NCBI GenBank assembly: GCA_028532985.1 | Contig: JANCIK010000002.1 | Span: 2,170,001 to 2,234,000, forward strand | DNA length: 64,000 nucleotides | Direction: 5' to 3' | From: Stropharia rugosoannulata | Lineage: Eukaryota > Basidiomycota > Agaricomycetes > Agaricales > Strophariaceae | Shown here: piece by piece, positions 35,211 through 45,984 of the stretch | Position numbering within the stretch: the first letter of the stretch is position 1 | Layout of the letters: each line of letters opens with the position of its first letter | Position numbers and translations under genes: made by a program | Notes under the pieces: generated by a model | What the model was told of the DNA's origin: nothing | The model's database searches: none | What the model saw: the letters and a program-made list of their open reading frames with translations, nothing else

Positions 35211-35368
35211 ACGATAACAGCACAGCCACGCCGCCGCTCCGCTCGCCAAAATTTATTCGGCTCATCTTTGCCGATCACCCGTCGGTATTCCCCTGCCTCC
35301 CCGTCTAAGCCATCGGACCTTGTCGCTCTTGTTCACTTGTCAATCTCACAGAATATACATACAGAGCT

Positions 35369-36158
35369 CTAACCATTTCGCGACCCCAGGCGGGCCATGA
35401 CATCCTCAGAGTTCTCCTGCTCCTCAAAACTGTCCGATTGCGTGACCTCAACGTATTCATATCTGTCAGTGTCCTTCCCCAATAGGCTGCCAACTCACCA
35501 CCCGCAGCACAGACTTCTTGGATGACTCTTGCAATTCACCCGCAATGATCAATTCGTCCAGGATCTGTCATTCTGCCCTTAGGTCCCGTGCCCCGACAGT
35601 GGGAATTCCACTCACGGCATATGCTTTCTGGAAGTTGAATATACTATATGTCATCAGCCCATGGCCCTTCCGCTGTGTCATACGACTCACAGATCCAGTT
35701 CGCAGACCTGGATCCGCATATTTAGCCCGACTCTTGTAGCAACGCAATACCCACTCACATTCCCAAAATACCGATCTAGCACTTCCACATAGCGATGTAT
35801 GATTTCCAGTGTCACTAGCTCATTGTCTGAAGATCCAATTCCGCACACAAAGAACAGGGAGGCGTATCGACGGTACACCACCTTAGAATCTGTGTCACAA
35901 CGATGAGTGCTGTACACCCCATGTCTCATACTGTACACACCCTTGTATTCAAGGAAGTTGCACATCCTGGTGCGGCGTGCAAGGACCAACTGAGTAACAT
36001 CCTTCACGATCTTAGCTTTCACCTTGGGCGCCATAGTTGTGAACCATTTGGCAAGGCGCACTTTCCCTAGAGGTGACATTCTGATTCACCCGTGTCATCA
36101 CACAGCAAGTGATTCCAAACGAACCTTGTCGGGAAACGAGGAGGATGTAGTTAATCAT
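35369..36158 (-). CDS. APS1: AP-1 clathrin adaptor complex, small (sigma) subunit
   Basis: Small subunit of the trans-Golgi/endosome clathrin adaptor. Exon 1 (start 36158) encodes [11 protein letters not shown]; its intron ends just before a GG that completes the Gly codon, giving the exact family opening [12 protein letters not shown]. The core continues [67 protein letters not shown] and [17 protein letters not shown] short Glu/Ser-rich tail ends in RLGSRNG with the stop at 35369-35371. The presence of LAKWF and [12 protein letters not shown] places it with sigma-1 rather than sigma-2 or sigma-3. Introns are short and the gene is complete. Confidence 0.92.
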
Positions 36159-37195
36159 TACGGTTGCCCCTGCCCGCCAAGCAGTCGACGACGGTCACGA
36201 AATGGAGGCACAGCCACGTGGCGGATTACGCGGGCCGGCCAGAAATTCCTCTGTGCCAAAATCCTTCGGCCTTATGGAATCTGTAGGTGCTTCAGAGTGC
36301 TTCCCGTGCTGTGACAATCATCTTCTCTCGGCACTTGTGGCGAATCCCTGTGCCAAGCTAAAGAGCGACCGAAGCATCGTCCAGCTCAGACCTTCTGTAC
36401 CCCGATTCACCGTTCAGAAATTCCAATACATTTGGCCACCCCTAGATAGTAGACAGTACACAAGTTGGCTCCTATCCGGAAATAGGGCTCTATTCATCCA
36501 ACAACCTGCAACAATGAATAGCCTTGTTATCCCACCATGATCATTGGACGGCGACGGCTCTCGTGACTATAGTAGTATCAACCCCATGTTGTCGCCTGTC
36601 GATTCTATGCGAAATCATGGCACATCAAGGCACATAAAAAGATACACCTTGGACCACCCAGGACCACTTTTTCAACTTAAATGCTGCTGATCACATGTAT
36701 GTATTTTTATGCAACTTGACAGTCTATATCGCCGCGTCGTTGGGCTAGGCTTCGCAAACTGTTCCCAGTGGCTCCAATACCCTGCTCTAGATTCCCCTAC
36801 ATACATACTACATATCGCCTCCGATCTGTACATTCATGAGGTACATATGGACTTATATTATGGTCCCTCGCTATCTTTCTGCCATCCTGAATCATACTTT
36901 ATGGGCGGTGCGTGAGTGACAGGCCGAGGGGCAAAGGGCAAATGTGAAGACCATGTCTCGTCGGACATAGTACATAAAGCGGTCTCGGATCTTGAAGCCG
37001 GCGCTTGCACTTGCACGCACAGCTTACAGAAGATCAAGACATGGTCAGTGTCTATTCGAAGGTAATCTGCCTTGTTAGTACTTCGTTTTGTGAAAACTGT
37101 CGTACTTCGGCTGCATGAAGCTGTAAAATGGGGCATAACCATGATATCCAAGAAGGGATAAAGTAAGTGGGTATAATTACAATGTGTGTACCTGT
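36159..37195. other. Long intergenic region with no gene recognised
   Basis: About 1 kb between AP-1 sigma (minus, start 36158) and RdRP (minus, stop 37196). Several medium open frames exist (36184-36540, 36709-36915, 36858-37199), but none has a recognisable domain or matching splice pattern. It should hold the AP-1 sigma promoter and the RdRP 3' end. A short repeat, ggaccaccc/ggaccact, lies at 36652-36668. Confidence 0.4.
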
Positions 37196-40100
37196 TCAAT
37201 GATGCGTCCTAGGATTTTTTATGTTGAAGTGGTCATAGAAATCCCCTGTTACTACTTTCCAGCGACCTGTCGCCCGAGATTTTATTGCGCCCAATTCGCG
37301 CATAGCTACATCCCAGGGAAAGCGCGTATATCCGGGGGGTCTCTCCTTCCTTTGTTGCCAGTCGTAAACGTATGCATAAGATGCTCGAACCCGTGATATC
37401 TCTTCTTTAGACATCAAGAGACTGACAGGTGAAGGTGACGCTGTAAATCGCTTCGACAGAGTTCTCATTGCATCCTGCCGAGCCTCTATTGGCATGCTTG
37501 AGAATGCCAACTTATCCGCCTTGCCGGGTTTTCGCGGAGACGCCATTTCTGTTCGATGTGCTGTATATACTTCTTCAACGTGTTTCTGAATAGCTTCCAA
37601 GTCTCTCTGCATCCGATCGGTGTTTTCTTCGAGTTTCCACTTTTGGGCCATAACTTGAGCTTCTTGCCAAGGGGCAGCTAACTCTTCGTCCAACTTGACT
37701 GAGTAAATTTCTTGTCGTCCGAAGAGGTCGTCAAGTTGCACATTCCAGTGCTTATTTTTTGTATCCGCGTGCTTATATAAATCATCCATGACGAACCTCC
37801 CGAGAGTCAATGACCTTTTGGCATTAGGTTCATTCGTTTCATTCCTCTCCTTCTCCTCATCGGTTTCTTTCCACAGTGGTGGTCTCTTTTGAAACCTACG
37901 AGTGTCTGCGTGCAACACATCTCGAGACACTGTCATTCCAGTTTTGGCGCCGTCAAGAGCCATACAAAACCTTGAAAACCTTGTAAATTATCTTGAACAA
38001 TATTGACGACAATTATGTTCACCTACATATATGCCAGGCGAATGGTATCCTTATGAGCATACCCCAGTTGATAGATGGCTATGTCATGGAAGCCTGAGTA
38101 CTTTCCTACGATAGAAGCATCGCGTACGGCACCCAGAAGGTAGTACTGGAACTTGTGAATTTTGTTCTGATCTGATATGTTCGCTACCCTGTCCTGAAAT
38201 GCTCGAACTGCTTCATTCTCTTTAGAGAAGAATGAATTGATATTTGCCGGCGGGACAGAGTATTCAAGAGGGGCATTCTTGAAAGGCTCCACTATTTCTG
38301 GCTGCCAGATGACGATGCCCTTATCACCATCATAATCGCCTGAAAAGAATTAGCTCAGATTGTAGTCTATGAACAAATTGTACGTACCACCGGATAACAA
38401 ATCAGCTGCTCGTCTATCACCTTTTGTAGAGAAAACAATAACATCGGTAAGGTGATAAAGTGCAGGCATATCCACTGCCTTGAACTAGATTAATGAATGT
38501 GAGTATTGTCAATCTTCATGAAAGAGCCGCAGACCTTTCGGACGTCAGTCGGCAATTTACAAGGATGTCTGGTAATTAGAACATCCCCTACACATAGGTC
38601 TGTTTCTGTTCCATCAGGTGTTTTGAATTGACGTCTGCTGCTTTTGAAAAAGACCTCATTAGGTTCCAGTATTCCATCGGTATCTGCAGATTGTCATCAG
38701 TAACGAACAAAGATCACAAGACATCACCGACCTGGGACAAGGAAAGCTGATGCAGACATTGGCACGTCAATTCTATACGTCTTGACGTAGTTTCGAATGC
38801 GTGACCTGATGAATTTGTCGAGTTTCTCCCGTAATATTGGGCAATTACGGGGAGTGAATCCACTATCGATGAGAAACATGATAGTTTCTTCCAAAGAAGA
38901 CGGGCATCCACTGGTCTCGTCAACCCACCACGCGGAGGATCGCTGCTCATTAGGATCTGAAGCCATGCTGAAACCGTCCTCATCATTTGCATCGTCTTCT
39001 GCATCTTTTTCAGAATAGCCTTTGACGCGAGCAAGCCCTACATTTTCTCTTGCTCGACGAGCAGACATTACGCCACCAAGACGCCTAACATTTGTCCATA
39101 GGTTTAACATTGAGTCTTCTGAATCCCAATCGAGAAGAGGTTCAATAAGGTCTTTCAAACCCTGATCAAGGAGGTTAAAAAATACATCTTTCTTTACTCC
39201 ATTTTCTGCAAGGTTGACTATAGTTTCTGCCGACAAACGACATGGTGTTTTTGTATGTGAAGAGCGAAGGACGTCGATGATACAGTGAGCGGGGTCGATC
39301 TTTGCAACATCAGGAAATATAATCTTTTGCTGCGAAGGTGTAAGTTCTATGTATGGACATTCTTGAGCATTGCCGTTTGCTTCCACTAGTAGCCCCTTGG
39401 ATTCTCAATAAGTACCTGTGATAATTTTACGATCTATCTATCACAGTCAACCTACCTTAGAGCCTAAAATGCGAATTTGAACAGCAACTGGACGTTCTTC
39501 CCAGATCAACAAGTGTCGTAATTGATTAAGGGACCAGCGATTGATCTTTCCGGCGCCATCAGTCATGTTAGAACCGGATTCAGAATCTACATATGAACAC
39601 GATCTCTTTCTTTTCCAAACCGGTACACTCTGAGATAAAACTCACGTATATCATCGATGAATCGAATCTGGCTGGGGTGTAATCGTAGACCAGGGGTAGA
39701 GTTGGAGAGACCTAGCGTAAAACGTGAAACATACTTCGCCATAGTCTGTTTCAAGATACATATTAGAAAGCACTTCAAGCTGTAACATATCCATACCTGC
39801 TTATTGTTACAATCTAATGGATTATGCCATTCAAGAAATTCAAGGAAAGACATAACTCCTGGAATAGGCGGGGCGTCTTCTGTGACTGATGCACCGTCGG
39901 TAGATTCATTGGTCTTGATGTAGAAAATGGTGCCTTCCTTCGCATAAAATGCTCGAAATACGAAACCACATAAGATCAGTGGTCTTCGAAGATAGTTCAA
40001 GAGATCGTCGGTGTTTTTGTTTATGACTGACTTTGTGAGTTTGAGCCTGAAAAAGTGCTTGCTACCAAAACGTCGTGCAAACATGTATGACGACCCTAGT

Positions 40101-41348
40101 TCGGCGCGCTCTAATTGAAGTCTGTACTTCTGCTCTGTCTTCTTTCCAGCCTTGCCAGCAGCGTCGAACAGTTTTCCGTGGAACAAAACCTTCCCGCCAT
40201 ACCAGTTTAAGTATTCGCCCTTTTCATTGAAACCAAGTCCTCCATATTCATTTATTCCCAGGGCCTCTTCTTCACGGTCGAGCTCCTCCCAGGGAAGCTA
40301 CTCCCAGGGATCACATCGGTTGGTCAGTTGGCAAGAACAATTTTGAGGTGATATTTACCTTCGCCAAGTGCTCTTTTTCGAAGGGCTTTTTCCAGTCGTC
40401 TTTCTTCAAAGTCAATTTTATATATATAAAAGGGTCTAGCAAGAATTGCTTACCATGTGTGTCCATGAGTTCTGAATCTGGTTTACCCAGGAATATCCTC
40501 ATGACATGATTGAAGCACCCAATTGCTTCGTGGTTAGTCTTCTTTGAAAACATATCCAACCATTCAATTAGGACTTCGGTGAAGTCTAGTCTGTCGAGGC
40601 TAACATAGCGTGCAATCTCATACTGCACACCGTATGGCACATTCTTGACATCGAACATATGCTGGAGTCTGTGATGGGGAGACTACATATCATACCGCAA
40701 GGACGATATTTAAGCAAGAGTTAAAAACTTCATGTTGCACATCATACTTACAAGACTGATTGCTGCGAAAGGGTTAACAACTGACTGCGCGGCGACCGCC
40801 TTGCCAGCTGGGACAAAAAAAGGATTCTCTTCGGAGTCGACTTGGGGTTGTGGCGGCGCAGGCGCCCTGCGAGGAAACTTGGTGGGCCGGAATGGTCCAG
40901 TCGAGTAATTCGAGGAAGACGATACGTCGCTCGTCTTGCGCTTACCCGAGCTGCGTCCTGAGCCAGAGGAAGACGAATCTGGGGGCCCTGGTGAGTCCTC
41001 GTGCATGATCTGTGTAGGTAGCGGCGCATCATATGCGAGAATCGCGTCCGAAATATCATATTCGCCAAACTGGGAGTAGCTTGTGTGCTGTGGAGGGGTC
41101 CAAAGGTGTCAGGGTGTGTGTGTTCTACTGCGACATTGGCGTTGTTCGCGGGACGAACTGACCTGCGAACAACCAGTTGAGGAGTCAGAAGAAGCGTTGC
41201 TTTCCGAGTCTAGCACTGGGCCAATGGTGACGTCCCCTGGCGTGTCTTCTGCAAGCAAGGTTAATCATTGGCACAAGAAGCCGCGTAGATGGAACTGACC
41301 ACTTTCTTGGTCTCTTAGGTATGATGATTCCTCGGTGTGCTCGGGCAT
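37196..41348 (-). CDS. RNA-dependent RNA polymerase (QDE-1/RdRP family)
   Basis: Cellular RdRP that makes double-stranded RNA for silencing. The start at 41348 gives MPEHTEESSYLRDQES, and the N-terminus is low-complexity Ser/Pro-rich up to about residue 150. A folded part follows (FDVKNVPYGVQYEIARYVS, MRIFLGKPDSELMD). The catalytic half begins near NQLRHLLIWEERPVAVQIRI and contains NVRRLGGVMSARRARENVG, DVLITRHPCKLPTDVRKF and the active-site motif GGDYDGDKG (codons at about 38319-38342, the first Gly split by an intron). Then come GYAHKDTIRLAYM and ALDGAKTGM. The C-terminus includes a Lys-rich region and ends NIKNPRTHH at 37196. The three DYDGD aspartates are present, so activity is expected. 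About 12 introns. Together with Argonaute it forms the core of an RNAi pathway; no Dicer is in the window. Confidence 0.93.
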
Positions 41349-41871
41349 AATTGTGTTGATGAAGTATGAGATTCGATAACAATAAGAATGTAAGATCAAG
41401 ACGAAAATAGGGTATGGTGATTTTAGAAAAAATGGGGGAGAAATCAAAAATCAAGCTACGTGGCAAGAGCAGAGCTATTCAATCGTGAAAGAGCATTGAT
41501 TCGAGCTGACCTAATGGCCTGAAAGAATTCGTTCAGCAGTAACGATTACACTTGAGAAGATGGGCAACTACCCAAGCCTGGCGCCCCTGGGCCTCTGACA
41601 CGATCATGTGATGACGCAGCGCTAATGTATCATTACCACATAGGGTAATTAGACTCCTCTCGCCACCACTTGTATGTCCATCCGCGGTGACTCAGTGCCC
41701 CGGATCAGATGGTATACATAGTCTGAGCGCCTATTTTTGCGGGTGGGAATGGAGGGGCAATAAGTATGGCCCAGAGTGCGGATGCTTGCCATTACAAATG
41801 GAGATCATAAATATTATAATCACTCTACAAACACTCTAACACTATTATCGCATCTGCACTTGCCCTTGTGC
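41349..41871. other. Intergenic, RdRP promoter side
   Basis: Spacer between the RdRP start and the stop of the ERJ5-like gene, both minus. It should hold the RdRP promoter. No coding pattern is seen beyond short frames. Confidence 0.4.
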
Positions 41872-43263
41872 CTACTTCCTTCTGACGGTCTTGCGCCTCA
41901 TACCACCGGCTTTGCTTGTCTGGACACGGCCAGTAGCCTCGCCATTTCGCCGAGGGGTCGACGTGCCACTGCCAGCCGCCTCTGAGCCAGTTGTCGACGA
42001 CCCATCGTCACTATCAATATCTGGAGCTGACCCATTTTCTCCATTGCCGGAATGCATCTCTGCAACAACGTCGCCGCCTTTCGTTCCTGCAACCTTGTAG
42101 TACAGACCCGCGACAAATGAAATGAACCAGGTGTTGCGCAGCGACGGCTTGACGGCAGTGGAAGTGTCGATGGGATGCATGTTACCCGAAGGTTCAAGCT
42201 GGAAGAAAAACAGCAAGCTTCAGAAGCTAAGCTGGCTACGTTAATATGCAATACGCACCAGGTAGACATCCGAGCCTTCCACAATCATGTCCAGGAATTT
42301 CGAACCGGTGACCTCTCCATTCTCATCACGGGCCTCGCCGAGGTTAACTCGGACCTGGACACATCAGCACCATGGGCAGTGGAAAGGGAGAAATACGTAC
42401 CTTACGCTTGCCGGTCAGAGGTACCATCTTTGGTCCCCATGCCGCACTCTTTGCCTTGCCGACAATGAGCTCGATGCGTTCTAAATCCTTTTTATAGTTT
42501 ATGTTTTGAATAAGATATTGCAACCCCGAGGTGAGAAGGGTCAAGAAGCTGATGACGAACTGCGGCGGACAAGAAGTAAGCGACTAGCTTCGTCTGGGGA
42601 AAGCAACAAGCGACATACACCAAGACCAGGGCGGAAACGCGAGTAGTAGTATCCAGTACCCCTCCACTTTGGCACGCCATTTTTATAGAAGAAGTCGTAT
42701 CTTCAAATAATATTAGTACCATGCCTAAGTCCTGTATGCAGCAAGGATAAGAACACACCTCTTTCTGCTGTCCTTGTTCCTCAGGATGGTAGATACAACT
42801 CCAAGCCTTGCAAAGCGCTCGTGGATACCTTTGACATCGGGATTCTTGTCGGGGCTGGAAGTGTATGAGTGCTGTCAGCGCCGGCGGTATGCACGCACGC
42901 AGGCAGGTAGGCAGACGGCACGCACTGGAGGGTAATGCTCTTCTTGCGATACGCCTTGGCAATCTCGCCCGTGCTAGCAGTAGGCGGCACGTCAAGCCAC
43001 GAGTAGAACGTCGTACCTTTCCCTTCTGCCGCCTCGAGCTCGGTGACGAGGTCGAATATCTCATGATCCTCCTAGAAGCGATGCTTTGTTCAGAAAGCCC
43101 ATGCACAAGTGGTAATATGGCAAAGCCAGACCTTTTCCCAACTAATTATATGCCGAGGTAGGCTCGATCAGCGAAAGAAGCGTGGATGGCAGAAACATAC
43201 GCACGCCAGAACGGTCGTTGCCAGAACAGCCACGCAGGCGAAGAACAGGGCAAAGAACCGCAT
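41872..43263 (-). CDS. ERJ5: ER membrane DnaJ protein (ERJ5-like)
   Basis: J-domain co-chaperone of the ER membrane, recruiting an Hsp70. The start at 43263 gives a signal-anchor [20 protein letters not shown]. The J domain follows: [16 protein letters not shown] opening, then [28 protein letters not shown] and [10 protein letters not shown], with the HPD catalytic loop rebuilt across an intron (CA|C). Then [19 protein letters not shown], membrane region [15 protein letters not shown], and a cytosolic/luminal tail with [12 protein letters not shown] and [13 protein letters not shown]. The end is Thr/Arg-rich, MRRKTVRRK, stop at 41872-41874. Layout matches fungal ERJ5. It is divergent from RRN7 with 361 nt between. 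Confidence 0.85.
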
Positions 43264-43624
43264 TGCTACTGCACAGAATCACTCTCTAGGGTAAGAAAGA
43301 AGGCAGCCAGGAATCGCCGAGGATGTGGTGGGCAGGGAAAACGAGAGCGAAAGAAAAATAAATCCAGGCAGTAAATGTAGACGAAACGGTAGACTTGCCA
43401 GCGTGCTGCCAGGATATCATGTAATGGGTGGCTGTGTATACTTTGATGATTGGTCGTCTCCGCTGCTAACCGAAAGCGGATCTCCGGAAAGTACATAGTA
43501 CATACGACGCGACCACGGACGACATTCTAGAAGTACTCCGAGTCGGGGCAACAGCAATCCTGCTGCGCACAGAAGGTTTTTCTGGGGCTAGTCTCATTCT
43601 TTGTGTCCTTATTATCCCTATTTT
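43264..43624. promoter_or_regulatory. Divergent promoter region of ERJ5 and RRN7
   Basis: 361 nt between start codons of the ERJ5-like (minus) and RRN7 (plus) genes. A tacatagtacatac run near 43491-43504 is the only local repeat seen. No firm TATA box. Confidence 0.35.
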
Positions 43625-45908
43625 ATGGCGCCTCGGCGGCGCTGCCCGACTTGTGGATCTAAGCAATGGCATAAAGAGCCTTCGAGTGGGCTTATTGCCT
43701 GTAGCGAAGGCCACGTCCTGCAAGTCAGTACCTCGCACAATTTCATCACACTCCACGTCCCTTAGCTCACAGTTGCATTCCTATGGTTCCTATGATAGAA
43801 CTACCGGAATGAGACGACCGAGATAACAGAGGTTGGCCCGCACGCGATGAAGAAGCGCACGCTCAAGAGCAGCCGGAAGAAAAAGGAGGACATCAGCAAG
43901 GGCGATCCCAAATGTGTGCATAAATTCAGTCTCTCCTCTTCATTCTGCTAACGGAAAGGTGCAGTGTACCACGGCTCCCGCGCGCGGTATCACTACTTCC
44001 TCTGCTTGCAGCTCATCTTGCGCAAGCAGGTCGCGGCGCTGATAAGATTATGGGAGTTGCCCCCGGAATTTGAGGTAATGATCCAGCGCGAAGTTATATA
44101 TGCAGTCGTGCTCACTTCGGATAGACAACATGTAGAGACATCTGGGCTCTAAATCTGACGCTGCTTCGCAATCCTCCGCCGGCCGAACCATACTACCATG
44201 CACAAGAAATGCGAGAAGCAGGGGTTAGAGAGGGTGATGGCGAGTCATCTACAGACGCGGTCAAATCAGAGAGTATCCCGAATACACTAAGAGAAAAAGA
44301 TGACTCCGAAGGATCTACGACCGAGCATGAAGAGGGCAAAGGCAAAGACGAGTCTGAAGGAGACTCGGGCATCGAAGCTTTGCTTAGAGAGGATTCGGAG
44401 ATTTCTTCGTCATCTTCATCTTCATCTTCATCTTCGGAGAGAGAAAAGGAACCACCTGCAGGCAAACCCAGTAAAAAAGGGAAACGACGAGGACACTCTG
44501 GTGACGAAAGCCCAATTGTCACGGTTGGCGTTCTAGTTGTAGCTTGCTGGACACTGCGCATACCCATTCTGCTGAATGATCTTACAAGGTGTGTTTTGTA
44601 TTGAAAAGTATGCGCAATACTAAACTATGGTTTGTTCTGGGTGCGACAAAGACTAATTGAGAGCTACGAGCTTCCATACCTAGATCCGGCGATACGGGTG
44701 TTGCCCATGAGCATGGTGCAGCATCTGACAAAACAGAAGGTGCAAGCACTATCTCCCCGGGTACGTGACGAATGCGGGGCGGGAGAGCGATGGGATTGAC
44801 TTGATTCATTGTGGTATCTGGAATCTGCTGTCAATGATGACACCGCATTTAGCACGCACCGGAAACAATGAAGATACATGCAGCGGCAGCACGGATAGGG
44901 AAGAAACTGTGGAAGATGTACGGGGTGTATACGCCGGAGTGCAATGGGGCTAGTCTACTCTGGCGGGTCACTCAGCAAATGGGGGGCAATCGTATGTATG
45001 AGGGCAGCGGAAGATAAATTTGAGACTGACGGCAAATATAGCAGTGCTATACGGGATGGCTAAAAGGCTGGCGAGTGTGCTGTCAGTACCGCTGACGTTG
45101 CACAGGAGCCTGTCGAAAGAAGACGAGGAGGCAAAACGGCATCGGCACGAGAATGTGGCTCCTGAGGTGGCGTTTGTCGCCTGTATCATAATTGTGCTGA
45201 AACTGGTGTACGGCTTGGACGGGCAAAAAAGGTAAGGCAGGTGTGGGAAGGGCAAAGCAAGAGACTGACGGACCACAGGGTGCCGACGGGTGCGGAGGAC
45301 ATTGGGCGAGCGATGCCCGAATGGAGCGAGTTTGTGGGCGAAATGAAGCAGATGGAGGACGAGGATCTGGAGCAGAAGGCGACGCGATTCAGCGCCAAGC
45401 AGCAGCTGTGAGTGGATCATGAGCCTGATGGACGAGAGCTAATCAGGGCGCGTAGACGCGTTGGGGACATGGACGGCCGGGAGCTGGATAGTTACATTGA
45501 TTTCTGCTCGAGCGCGCTGCTGGGCGCGGAGCAAGGTAGGTGCGCGCGTTGTTATCCTGCGCGCAGGGCCACTGACGCGCTGCAGAAACGGAGCACGGTG
45601 CGGCCCGGTTTTTTGGACCGGTGGCGAGCGACAGCCGGGAGGAGGCAGAAGGGCCCAGAAAAGCCCGGCGGGGCCTCCGGGGGCGCGAGGGCGAGGACGG
45701 GCTGCGGGCCGGGGCGGAATACAAAATATGGAACGGGCGGGACGAGGACGGAGAGGGCGCGGGGGAGTACGCGTATGTGTTGGGGCGGGGGGCAGCAGTG
45801 TGCGGGTGCGCGGCGGGGGTGCTGGCGGTGGCGGTGAACGAGTACGAGCGGCGGCTGGTGCAGTGGGCTGCGGGGCAAAGGCGACGCGGACGGGGCCGGC
45901 GGGAGTAG
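43625..45908 (+). CDS. RRN7: RNA polymerase I initiation factor RRN7 (TAF1B/TFIIB-like)
   Basis: Core-factor subunit for rRNA gene transcription, related to TFIIB. The N-terminal zinc ribbon reads CPTCGSKQWH, then LIACSEGHVLQ, matching the RRN7-type finger (CxxC...CxxxH). The cyclin-like part begins LYHGSRARYHYFLCLQLILRKQ and is interrupted by an acidic Ser/Glu-rich linker. It continues VTVGVLVVACWTLRIPILLND, then YELPYLDPAIRVLP and ENVAPEVAFVACIIIVLKLVYGLDG. The C-terminus becomes very GC-rich with Gly/Arg-rich sequence and ends RRRGRGRRE, stop at 45906-45908. About nine introns. The linker and the GC-rich end are poorly conserved, so the last splices are less certain. Confidence 0.8.
44402..44437 (+). 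repeat. TCATCT hexamer repeat coding poly-Ser
   Basis: Tandem (TCTTCATCT)-type run inside the linker of RRN7, giving a Ser tract within an acidic disordered segment. Likely prone to length variation. Confidence 0.8.
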
Positions 45909-45984
45909 CCGGTTGTGCATGTGATGTTTCAGTGTATTACAAGTATTTACTCGGCCGCCATCTAATCGAGCTCTCTCCCGACCA

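Noticed and set aside
36202..36540. Plus-strand open frame of 112 aa in the 1-kb gap
   Set aside because: It has no domain, no splice pattern, and overlaps the likely AP-1 sigma promoter. Chance open frame is the simplest view.
44193..44567. Minus-strand Ser/Glu-rich open frame of 124 aa
   Set aside because: Shadow of the simple repeat in the RRN7 linker.
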